Part shown: positions 44,833 to 55,826 of the stretch, piece by piece
Layout of the letters: the number at the start of each line of letters is the position of its first letter
How positions within the stretch are numbered: position 1 is the stretch's first letter
Assembly (NCBI GenBank): GCA_018398765.1
Contig: JAHBMJ010001987.1
Location: forward strand, 40,001 to 104,000
Origin: Chromera velia
Lineage: Eukaryota; Sar; Chromeraceae
Direction: 5' to 3'
DNA: 64,000 nt
Translations under genes and position numbers: made by a program
Notes under the pieces: model-generated
Databases searched by the model: none
What the model saw: the letters and a program-made list of their open reading frames with translations, nothing else
Told to the model about the DNA's origin: nothing

Positions 44833-47640
44833 CGGAGGGAGGGAGGGCATACAATGAAGTTGTTTTTGCATAGAAGGGGGATAGCAGACGCGTGAAAGGA
44901 AGGATGTTCAGACTTTTTGCTTTCTCATGACGGAAGTAAATGAGAAACGCGCTAGGTTCTCGCCGTCTTATTTCTTCGATCTCGGTATCATTCGTGTTCT
45001 GGGATTGGAATTTTCAAGTTGCTTCTATAGTCTGGTGTGTCCGAGACTGATTGTTCCAGAATACAGATGTGTTTAAAACACATCCTCATCCCCGCAAGGC
45101 GAGACGGTGACCGAAAGACCTAGCAGCAAGACCAGATACACAATCGGGAAACAAAAGTACAAACAGAGAGAGAACGTGCGGGGGAGTTAAGAGGGGGAGA
45201 GACAGATGTAGAAGAACGCAGAGAAAGAGAATAGCATGGAAGAGCAAAGCAGTAAGACCTTTCACCATATTCTCAAACTTCCGATGACCGACACGAATCG
45301 CAAAATGTTTTCTGTCTTTCTCCGTGCTTTGAGAACATCATACAAGGTGGATCGTCTTTCTTCAGCGTTCTAGTTTCCCTCCCAGTCTCCCAGCCCCCCC
45401 ATGAAGTTCAGATCTGAGACTAAGTCCCCTCCAAGACTTCATTCTTCTTTCTGCACCGTCACACGCTGAGCTCTCTTTTACTCTTCCCACAGAGTCAAAA
45501 CAAGTGGAGAACTTCCTGGATTGCTGCTTTCTTGCTCACACCCCTTCCTCCTCACGGCTCTTTCTTTGCTTTCTGACTGTAGCCCGTCCATCAAGGCAAA
45601 GCGCCCTCGAGCTTCTGTTGCATGCCTCATTGTCTCACTCTCTGCAGGCCCCTCTTTTTTGAAGCAACTCAAAAGAAAAGACAGCAGATGCAAAGAACGG
45701 AACTTGTCATATGCAACACACAGAAGGAGACAAAGATACAGCGATGACAGTGAATCAATGTTTTTCACACGCGCTTGAGCGTATCGCAGGGTGCTTAACA
45801 CTGCAGAGACGTTAGCGAGGTGCGCCCGCAGGAGCCCGTCTCGTGAGGGACTGGCGCATAAAGGGGTTTAGGGAGGGGTGGATCATCCTGTCTATCTCAG
45901 ATTGGTCAGGGGCGCTCTGTCGTGCCGAGTTCGGAAAAGAGGTATGTGGGGCAGCTAGCCTGCACAACTGTCCACGACTCTCAGTCTCATAACCTGTCAG
46001 AAGGAAAATGTGGTAGTCAAAGGATCATCTTTCAAGAAAAGGAAACATGATCACAACAGAGTGCTGCATGAATTAAATCCCGATCGATGAAGGCCGCGAA
46101 ATATTATAGCTCTTGCTTGCGCCGCGCCGCGCTACCATATATCTGCAGAGACTCTCGCTCCCGTGCCGCCTATGTATACGGCCTTACTCCCGCGCCGCCC
46201 GCAAAGGCAGATTCTAACTAAACCCAACGTTAAATGAAATCAAAGCCTAGTGCGAAAACTAGTAATCAATCAATCAATCACTATTAAAACATTTAAATAT
46301 GAATTAAAAAACTAATAGTCCCTATACTTTATAGATGCAAGTAGATGCAAGATCCTACAAGGACCATTAACTTGCATTAAGTGAATTTGAATGATTGAAT
46401 CCAATATAATTGTGTACACTTACTGAATAAATTGATGTTGACCTCCCTGAACCTAAGTACCACTTAAAACAATTTAAGCAAGATGATCTGTATATGCGGC
46501 ATCTTTTTTTAAGAGACCGTCCACGCCTGCGGCGCAAACGATCAAGACACCGCCCAGATATGCGGCTTCAGCTTTCAAGACATCCTAGATGATCCGCACC
46601 TGCGGCGCGGACTTTCAAGCTTATCCAAAAATGCGGCTTCAACTTTCAAGTGGTAGTTAGGTTCAGGGAGGTCTTGATGTTTAGTTTTTTGACAGAGATT
46701 TAAAAAAGTTTTTGAAACGTTAAGAAAAGCCGGATTTCAAACTAGAGTTAGCTTTCCCTTGCCTCTCTTCGCTTTCAATAAACGTAGCTTCCGCTTCTTT
46801 TGGTATTTTCCCGCCTTTTTTTCATTTATTTTTTTCTTGTTTTCTTTTTCTGGTTCTTTGCATGCATATCTTCTTTTTGTTCTGATTTGGCCTCGTGATC
46901 TATCGTAATCAACCCTTTTCTACGGTTAATCTCTTCTCTCTCTGTTCCTTGCTCCTCCGAACATGTACTACGAGAAAGGAAAAACTCTCTCCCTTCCGCC
47001 CTTGGCTTTCACTCCCTGCTGCAATAGATCTCTCCATTACCTACATCTCACCTACTAACAATTCCTCTCAACTTCTCTCTCACCTTGCTTCTTGAATTCT
47101 CTTCCCTTTCTTTTCTCTCTTTCTGACCTTTTCTCCAGATGACTGACTGCTTCCATCCTCAACAGGGGAGCAGGGGCCTGCCTGCAGGACCGGAACTTAC
47201 TAATGGCTCATCTTCGCATTTGCTTTCTACCCATACCAACCCACCTGCCCACCCCATTAAAAACAGAGAGGAAGGACGTACCAGCAAGGCCCCCCCATTA
47301 AACTTCAAACTGCTTTGGCACCGTCGCTCCCTCACACCCCCTCACTCAAGCCATCTGAAAATGCTGTACTTTCATACTTGAACTGCCTAAAGAAATTCCT
47401 TCAAGGAGTTGTCCCGCTCTTCTCTTCTCTTTCCCTTTCCCCAAACCCTCCCCTTCCCTCCTGTTCCCTCTCCCTCTGCTGGCCCTTCAAAAAAGAGACA
47501 GAGGGATGGAGAGACAGAGAGGCTCTGCGGAGGAGGGCACAGCAGAGAAAAATCGGTGCAAAGAAGAGAAAGAGCAGGCTCTAGAGACGAAACAAGGAAG
47601 CAGGTCTGTCTCACCAAATCACTCGAACACCCCCCCCACG
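43939..47640. other. Intergenic DNA between copy B and the MFS gene
   Basis: No gene is supported. It contains (CA)n and (GA)n at 44778-44833, an AT-rich part at 46200-46480, and a degenerate repeat of ATGCGGCTTCA(G/A)CTTTCAAG at 46560-46650. A C/T-rich region runs from 46750 to 47460. Short frames (for example 45478-45801 minus) lack recognisable features. Confidence 0.4.
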
Positions 47641-50007
47641 TCAACCGATGAGCAACTTCTCCCTGTACTTACCCAGAGTACGGGGATAAGAACCCAAAGA
47701 CCAGGCAAGCCAGAAAGCAGAGGCCATACCCACACACCCCAACACCGTCATTGCCAACGGAAGAAATGACGCTGCACGCACGCTCTCCTCGTGTCCTCTC
47801 CCACCGCTGCTCTTACCAAATTGTGCCACAAGGGCCGAACACACAGGACCAAAAACAGCCCCCACATTTGTTGCCATGGACAACACTGCAGATGCCTGTC
47901 CGTATCGTTTCATTTGCCCCCGGTCCTCCGCGAATCCCTCCAACCACACAACAGACGCAACACTCAACAAACCCGTTGCAGCCCCCACCACGGCTAGAAG
48001 CAACGCCTGGCCCATCAGAGACGGGTACCAGAGGCTCCCTCCATTGGCCATGCTGGAGACAACTAGTGACCAGAGACAGGCCCAGTGGGCGAATCGGGAG
48101 GTCAAAAGAGAGAGCTCCAATTGCTGGACGGAGACAGAGTCAGCAGACGGAGAGAGGGCAGCGGCCCCGGAAAGCGGCATGCCCTCTCCGCCTTGCTGAC
48201 TGTTCCAGGATGAAAGTGCCTTCTGCCGTCTGCACAAAGAGGAGAGAAAGGGACAGACAGGAACATGAATCTAGAAACGTTCATGTACACCGAAGAAACT
48301 TCACACCCTCTCTCTCCCACACACGCAAAGAGAGAGGAAGGGAGGAAGCGAGGAAGAAGGCAAGACAGACAGAGAGATAGTGAGAAAGCGAAAAAGAGAA
48401 AGACACAGATACAGATACAGAGACACAGACAGGCAGACAGACTGGACCCGCGTTCACCTTCCCCCCCCCCCTTCTAGCTTCACTCTGACCTTCTGTGCAT
48501 CTCGAGAGATCCCAAGGCAGAGATCGCAAACGCCCCGCAGAGCGTCAACGCCACCCTACCCAAGAGCATGGGAGTCAGGTATGCCCCCACTGCCCCCGGA
48601 GACACAGAGGGAAAAGCGAACTTCCAGTAAAGAGGCGCAAGGGCCTCTACAGCAAAGAGGAAGGCCCAGGAGAGCGTACAGGCACCGAACATCGCATACA
48701 AGTGACCGTCAAACAACGATCCCTCGCTTTCTTTCTCGACGGATCCTGACGGAGAGCCGTCACCTTCTACCTCCATTTCCCCCCCTGTTCTCTTTGCCAA
48801 GGGTACATTCTCACCCTCTTCCAGCACTCTCTCTTCTCCGTCTCCTCTCAGCTGCCTCTCTCTGCCCCCTCTCATTGACGAAGGGCGTGCAAGCACCACC
48901 CCTAAACAACACACAAGCACAGCCAGAAAGAGGATTTCAAAAAGACCCAGGAGCCCGGCACTATCGTACAGTGACCCCGAAATGGGCACACCCACCAACG
49001 CGCCCACGTTGCCCGTGTACAGCCACCCGATGCTGTTCGCAACTCTGTGCCGAGGCCGGGTGCCTGCAATGGCTGTGAGGGCCACAGGCCAAAGGAACGC
49101 GCCGCCCGTGCCCTGACTGACCCGTCCCATGAGCACTAGAGTCAAGAGGATCCCCGGTGACTTCTTCCAAAACGCTGCGAGGAGAAAAAAGAACGCGCAC
49201 GCGAGGAGAGTCACGCAGGGAACCAGGACGAGGGGCCGCCAGGTCAGGCGGTCAACCAGCCGCCCGGCAGGCAACGCAAACGCAATACCGCACAGAGGGC
49301 TGACTGCAAACACCAGGGACTGCAGGACAAACAGGGGAAGCGCAGTGTGAGAGGGATGAGGGAGGGGTGCCAGATTTGGGACTGGGTGCATGGAAAGGAG
49401 AGATGGCTTTTGAAAAGCAAGGAGACGAAAGCGATGACCCCAGAGGCAAAACTCAGACAAGTCCGAGGAAGGAAGGAAGGAAGGAAGGAAGGAGCATCCG
49501 TTCTGGTGCCTGTCAGAGTCGTCTTTTGCATTCGGAAGGAAAAAATGAGTGCAGACAGACCTGCCATGCGGGAGAGAGGTGAATCATCCTCGGCAGTACG
49601 GGGACGATGACGACCATACAGAGCAGGTGCAAGAAGACCAGGGCCCACAGGGAACCCATCAGTCTGCAGTCGGAGACGAAGTCCAGATCTCCCTCTGTGT
49701 GGGTTTCTCCTGACAGAGACGAGTTGGCTCCTTCTGAGTTTCTCTTCCTGCCGGGTTGGGCGGAGAGAGGACGCGAGGGGAGACTGGAAGGGGACTGGAG
49801 GTTGGTGTCATTGGAAAGGGAAAGGCGTTGTCCAGACACGTAGTTCAAGTTAGGGTCTTGTCCGGAAGGATTGGGACGGGAGCTGTCCGCATCCGGGTGA
49901 GGTGTTGGGAGTCTTGTGCGGTCTTTGTCCCTCTCCTCGTCCCCTGTATGGAGCAGACTTTTTCGCTCCTCATCCTCTTCACCTGCGCCTGGCCGAGTGC
50001 TCGTCAT
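47641..50007 (-). CDS. major facilitator superfamily transporter, 3 exons, 621 aa
   Basis: Exons in transcript order are 50007-49561, 49319-48490 and 48229-47641, with phases 0 and 2 agreeing at the junctions. The ATG at 50007 (MTSTRPGAGEEDEERK) opens a hydrophilic N-terminus of about 115 residues. The first membrane helix follows (LWALVFLHLLCMVVIVPVLP). Exon 2 encodes several helices and the cytoplasmic loop motif GRLVDRLTWRP (MFS motif A). It also has RVSQGTGGAFLWPVALTAIAG and a charged central loop of about 70 residues (GGEMEVEGDG). Exon 3 carries the last helices, including LLLAVVGAATGLLSVASVVW. The pattern, two six-helix halves with a long central loop, fits drug/H+ antiporter-like or vesicular amine transporter-like MFS families. 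The substrate is not inferable. Introns are 241 and 260 nt. Confidence 0.85.
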
Positions 50008-51253
50008 TGGAAAGTGAGACAATTAAAAACGCAAAAAAATCAGCAGAAATTGTATCAGTCAGCGCAGCGATCTGAGAGCTTCCGCTGGTATCTGTTATAA
50101 TCCTAAGTGAGTCAAGGTGAACAATGTACCCTGGAGGAAGGGAGAAATGGTTCGAGAACTTGAAGTTCGTCAATATCAAGACATTGTATACGTGCAATAC
50201 AGCAGGAATTGACGAGGATACGTTGTCTTACCTTGCTGTCGCAGCATTCTTTTTGTGCTCGACTTTTTTGTGTAGCCTCCATTAAATTCCTTTCTGTCTT
50301 TTTGTTTCCCTCCTTGGCACCTTCTGTCAGCAGCCTCAGCTGGAGTTTTGATCACTGAGTTTCAGATCGAACTCCTGCAGGTTGTGTGATATATATGTTG
50401 CGTCTCAGTTGCGTGCTGTTGCTTCTTCTTTTTTTTTGCGACGGACGATCTCCGCGCGCAAAGCGCGCGAACTATTTTTTTTTTTACGGACACTGTCATT
50501 TTTAATTTTGCATTTTAGTTGTGTTAACAGCATGCTTCGACAGGATCGAGTCTTCTCCCGAACAGTCTCTCTATGAAGTGCACGGAAAACCCTCAGAAAA
50601 ATGCCTTCGGAGGCGCAAACTTCTTCGTGCCGGCACTCTTCTGACGTTGACAGAGCGCGTCTCACACGGCTCTCACCTCTGTAGTACTGTTACTTTCATT
50701 TTAAGTGATCTGCCTCAGGTGATCTTCTTATGTATATAATAATCTGACTGACTTCAGACGTACACTGCCAGATTTAGGATGTACTGCAATGAAGTTCACA
50801 ACAATTCCTTTGTGCATTCTAGCTGGTCAGACGTAGCGACGTGCGCTTATCAGGTCGAAGAGGTGGATCATTCTCTTGAATCTTCAGTTCGCTTTTCGTT
50901 TGTCTCAGTTTGACCGCGTTGCTTCAACTTGATAACCTTCCCTCAGCGTGGGCTGGGTCTGCTTGGTGTGGTTTCTTTTTCTGCCTTCTGCGCCCTCAAA
51001 GCAGTGCGCCTTGCATGTCGAACACCAGTGGGCCCTTGGAGGGGGATGTAAAGATGGAGAGGACTGAGGAGACAAGCAAACAGGATGAGCGTTTGGGCGG
51101 GTCTGTTGATGGCGTACAGGATCGGGACGGAAATTTAAAGGAAACGGTGATAAGGACACCTTGTCTAGCACCTTGTACACATACAGAAGAGTGTCAACGA
51201 ACTTGTCGAGCTGTGGAGGAAAGGGATAGAGCCGGACTCCACCGAAGGCACTC
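50008..51253. other. Upstream region of the MFS gene and intergenic DNA
   Basis: No exon is supported. A GC palindrome with arms CGCGCGC and GCGCGCG around AAA lies at 50453-50469, flanked by T-runs. It resembles the palindrome upstream of the secreted-protein gene at 6039. A plus frame from 50910 has no features. Confidence 0.4.
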
Positions 51254-52688
51254 ATGTGTCTAGAGGGGGAAGGGAGTTTCTGCATGCACGAGCTCTACGA
51301 GACTGAGAGCCAAAGCCCCCCCAACCGAAACGTAGGAAAGATTCTGAAGAACACTGCGGGGGGATATGTGCTGAGATCGCACCAAGACTTTAAAAAGGCA
51401 ATCTGTGACCAGAGCGACGCGTCCACAGGGAACTGGATGACGGCAAGCGGGCAGTGGACCGCCAGCCAAGGCCTGCTGCTGCGTCTGCAGAGTCTCAGAG
51501 CAGAAAAGAACTCAAGTCAGGTGACGGAGGAGGCATGGAGAGAGTGAGAAGGTTGGTCCAGGATAGCACGCGGGTCGTGACTGAGGAGCTAGCTGAGGAG
51601 GAAGCAGAGGAGTTGTTCAAGAACAGAGAAGTACAAAAGCAGAGGGAGCTGCTTGCAGCGTTTAGAGAGCAGCGCAACCGATTGGAAGGACTGAGAAAAC
51701 GCCCATAGTGGGTTATCGTTGGGAGAAGAATTTTTGAGGCCCGAAGATTGTTTGCGGGTGTGGTTTCGCGCCTGGAAGAGTGTCGCATCCAGATGCGAAG
51801 GCGACACTGTCAGGAAAAAAAGCGACAGGGCAGGCATGCAAAAAGACATGAAGCGGAGCTCAGAAGAGAGGGAGAAGCGAAGGAAAAGGAGGACTTCGAT
51901 GCTGTGTTTGCGGAAGTTGCTTCCGACATTGAGGCACACGCAGCAAAGAATTACGTACGCAAGTTGCTGACCGGGCGAAATCGAAGGTACGTCTAAAGCA
52001 GGCCGAAAGCTGCATACGAAAGAGAGACAAATAAAAAAAGTTCACACAGAGATTAAAAATTTTTTGTTTGTATATGTGGATGGACGACATCCGAACGAAA
52101 GAGGGTGTACGCAGTGCAGCTGCAGCAAGAGTGAAACGTTGCAGGGCGACTGTTGATGGTGGCAGTGATGATAAAACAGTAGGTCTGTTAAGTGGGGAAA
52201 GAGAGAGGAGAACGGATTCGGAAGGATGCAGACAGAGGCAACGAGAAGCACCCCTGTTGAAAGAGACTTGTCACATGGTAAGTGACTGTCCCCCATCTAA
52301 GTTGTTTGATAGCGACTCTGAGGGTGTAAAGGAAGGGGAGGAGAGAGCCCGAGAGAATCTTGATGCAGGCAAGTGGTTGCAGCCAGACGTAGCCAGACGC
52401 CCATGTCTACACTCGGAGTTTGGCTTGTGGGTTCCATGGGACTCTCCCTCTGAAACAGAGGGACGAGAAGGGGGTAGAGACTCTGATCATAGAATGGGAG
52501 TACAAGAGGGGGGGGGTTCACCTGGGGCGTCTGTACAGAGCAAAGGGGAAACATCATTCAGAAAGCCTCCACACACACCGAGCACCGCCTCCACCCTGGG
52601 GCCAGCGGCCAGAGCCTTTCTAGATTTTGGTCATCCTGCTATCTGCCATCAACAATGGTTAAGAAGGAGGGCGCTGAGCGTTTCCTGA
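51254..52688 (+). pseudogene. Coding-like remnant, possibly a decayed retrotransposon C-terminus
   Basis: Three neighbouring plus-strand frames are open. The frame 51454-51708 (Glu/Arg-rich coiled coil with VVTEELAEEEAEELFKNRE) continues past TAG 51706 in the same frame to 51996 (EVASDIEAHAAKNYVRKLL). A third frame (52068-52688) has KETCHMVSDCPPSKL, which resembles the ECP-type Cys/His motif of copies B and C. No RT domain or 3' tail is visible. It could be a diverged LINE end or an unrelated pseudogene. Confidence 0.3.
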
Positions 52689-53340
52689 GCTGTCGTTCAG
52701 TTTTGAAAGACTGTTGGATTCTTTCCTCACGAAAACAATACGGCATCTGACCAGAATGTATGCGTCATCCGGATAGCGCAGTCTAAAATCTTCCTCATGA
52801 CTCCCCTGCATACTAGGGGTCCTTTTTGGGGAAAAGCGAAAACAAGGGTGTGATAGTATGCAACTACCTTCCTTCGAAGTTCTTCCCTAGGTCCTTCCCC
52901 CTCTCCGACGCGAAGCTTGAGAGTGGGACTTCTGATGTCATTGAGAGGGGGGCCTTCTGATGAGTTTTCAGGGAGAACGTGGTAGCGTATGCATCATGAT
53001 GCTAGTCAGAGGCTATGACAGTGAGACTTTCACAAACGTGTAGACGGCTGTCAGCAAGACCGCCAGTAGCAGCATTCCTCTAGAAGCCGTAAAAGATGAT
53101 TAACTCCTTCATGACTGCCGTTTTATATGGATCACCCTTCAAGTTGCTTTATGCCAGAATGATATCACTGGTGACATCCGCAGCTTCGTTCCCCTCCGTG
53201 TTCCGCAGAAATTGATTTTCTGGGGTCTAATAAATCCTGTGGACGTAGAGCTCTAGAAGAATAAAGGATCCGGTATAGGGGCTCTAGATATTACAGAGCT
53301 CCTGTTCTGCCAAGAATATATAATTTTTCATCGATGGGCT
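52689..53340. other. Intergenic DNA, nothing recognised
   Basis: No coding frame, RNA gene or array was recognised in this stretch. Confidence 0.4.
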
Positions 53341-53344
53341 ATCG

Positions 53345-53355
53345 ATATATATATG

Positions 53356-53395
<40 letters not shown>

Positions 53396-53665
53396 GGAGA
53401 TGGGCCCCCGCGGACGTACAGCTGCATTTTTGAAAATGCATCAAAAATGCAGCGGTACTAAACAATACAACACAATACAATACTACCATTTGTTCAGGCG
53501 CCAAATACAATACTACCATTTGTTCAAGTGCCAATATCGATGGGAGATGGGCCCCCGCGGAGGCCGCGGACGTACAGCTGCATTTTTGATGCATTAGCTG
53601 CATTTTTGATGCATAGCTGCATTTTTTTTTTTGAAAATGCATCAAAAATGCAGCGGTACTACCAT
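53345..53665. repeat. Cluster of direct and inverted repeats upstream of tRNA-Trp
   Basis: A (TA)n tract (53345-53390) is followed by two direct copies of ATCGATGGGAGATGGGCCCC (53389 and 53535). Two copies of AATACAATACTACCATTTGT lie between them. Several copies of GCTGCATTTTTGATGCAT occur with their exact inverse ATGCATCAAAAATGCAGC (53442-53453 and 53637-53652), so strong hairpins can form. The block ends about 100 bases before the tRNA. Confidence 0.85.
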
Positions 53666-53758
53666 GCATTTGTTTAAGTGCCATGCAGAGAATGCGGCAT
53701 GAACGATGGGGCACAGTAGTCAAGGGGTGCCATGAACGATTGGGCGCAGCAGGTAGGG

Positions 53759-53830
53759 GGCGCCATGGCGCAATGGTAGCGCGTCTGACTCCAGATCAGA
53801 AGGTTGTGAGTTCGACTCTCGCTGGCGTCA
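53759..53830 (+). tRNA. tRNA-Trp (anticodon CCA)
   Basis: The 72-base cloverleaf folds fully. The acceptor arm is GGCGCCA with TGGCGTC (one G-T pair) and discriminator A. The D arm is GCGC-AATGGTA-GCGC. The anticodon arm is TCTGA-CTCCAGA-TCAGA with CCA, and the T arm is GTGAG-TTCGACT-CTCGC. There is no intron and no encoded CCA tail. The T-arm TTCGA and the AATGGTA D-loop match internal RNA polymerase III promoter boxes. Confidence 0.95.
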
Positions 53831-53836
53831 TTTTTT
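53831..53836 (+). terminator. RNA polymerase III terminator of tRNA-Trp
   Basis: A run of six T residues directly follows the discriminator base, as expected for Pol III termination. Confidence 0.85.
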
Positions 53837-54175
53837 AGTAAGGAGACGCGCACTTTGCGCCCATGTATGCAGCAAGAACGAAATATTGCGTGCATGCATG
53901 CATGGCTGCCACTCCCCCACTCCAGCTCCAGAGAGGGACACACCGTTCAGTGTCACGTTGCTGGCTTATGTGCTTTTTCTTCCTATAAACTCTTTTCCGA
54001 TCTGCAATTCAGATTTCCCAGCTAGGTGTGTGCACCACTGCATGAGCGATACAGTAAAGCAGGTTCTCTTTGTTTTTTGCGCTGCGGCCAGCATCTCCTT
54101 TGACTCACAACACCTTGAACAGAGACACCCAGCGCATCAATCCGTGACGCAGTCTCCACTCAAAGCACTCAGCCG

Positions 54176-55712
54176 ATGACAGGACGGCTGCGGATGGCAG
54201 GTAAGAAGGGGTGATGACTCGTGCCAAACCCAACGTTTCTTAAACACCTTTCGAGATGCACAATCTTCTTTTCCCGGGCTGAATGCCTGCGTGCATGCAG
54301 TTGCCGCACTTTGTGCGTCCATATCTGCTGGAGTCAGCACAAAGCGACGGGACGACTACCTCCTTGCGGGGGCACTCGACCAGAATGACGCTGATCAGAT
54401 CCTCGTCACTCCGGATCCTCTTCTGGAAGCAGACCCACAGGACGCATACGGACTCCCAGTCCCGATGGAGGCCGACATCGTCCCCTTCGACGAGGCCCTT
54501 GACCCCCTCGAGATTCCGGACAGGCCACTCTACGGTGAGACACGGGATGCCCCCTTGGCGGTTTTGGTTGTCAACGCAGACGGCAGCCTGAGTCTAGAGA
54601 GTTCAGAATCTGAGATGAGCGGGGAGGACGACAGGTGCACGGCCACAATGGCTGAGGTACCGGAAACCAAGGTCTGTCTACATGCAGTTGTTCTATCGGG
54701 ATTTATTTTGACTGACCTGAGTCTGCATGCATGTGTTTGAGAAAGTAAAAGGGGCATCGGACGGGATGCATCGATACAGGGAGACAGAGGTGACGGAGGA
54801 AGGAAGGATCACTGGAGCGGCGTAGAAACAGAGAACGGCATGCCGAACCGTGCAGGCAGGAACGCAGTCATTCTTGCATGGATGCATGTGAGAATTCGCA
54901 CGGGCAAAGGGGAAGACGGGCGGACAAACAGGCATGCAGACAAACAGATAAACAGATATGTCAGCAGACAGACAGACTATGTGTTTCTTCTTCTCCCTTC
55001 TTTTCTTCATGAGCAGACAGACAGACAGACAGATAGACAGACTGACAGAGACAGACAGCGAGACTGGTACTGGATTGCAGGCAGCTAGGTTGTTTTGTAT
55101 ACCTGTTTTGGGGGGCATCAATAGTGTTCGGAAAAAAAATGCCCCAAAAATGCAGTCATTCTTGGTACGAATTTATCCTGTCATTTGATGATGGATGGAT
55201 GGATGCAGGTTTGGGATGAGTGCATGGAGAATGCGGAGAAGGCTGAGGGTGCCCAGGCAGCAGACCGCTTCTGCTTTTGCAGTCAGTTCAGCGTTGACGT
55301 TCATTTGATGTGAGAAGGTAACAGAGTTGTGAAGAGGGCAACCTCCAGAAGTCAGCGAGACCTCATGCGAGAGCTTTCCTTTCTGAGTGGCGCGTGCATA
55401 CAAGCGCTGAGCGATAGCCGAATAAAAGACCGAACAACCAATGGGTGGATAGATGGATGGATGGGAGGGCGGGTGGGTGGGTGGGCGGGTGCGGAGGGAT
55501 GAACAGAAAGAGAGAGATGACTGGGAAGATGAGTGAGTGAGTCAGTTAACGGAAAAATGAGTCGATTGGGGGATGGCTGATTGAATGAATGAGAGTGTTC
55601 ATGGATGGATATACCACCTGTATGCAGACTTGGAAGCCTCCATCATCGAGACCATTGGCCTGGCTGTGAACAATCTGGGGTGCTGTGGTGAGTGAGTACG
55701 TGGATTCGTCTG

Positions 55713-55777
<65 letters not shown>

Positions 55778-55789
55778 AGAGAGAGAGAG

Positions 55790-55826
<37 letters not shown>

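Noticed and set aside
45780-46000. 5S or other structural RNA gene
   Set aside because: The GC-rich stretch lacks recognisable 5S internal promoter boxes or a convincing fold.
54042-54179. Start of the cysteine-rich gene at the ATG at 54042
   Set aside because: It encodes a signal-like peptide but stops at 54177-54179 before any donor that would keep phase with exon 2; the ATG at 54176 joins perfectly.
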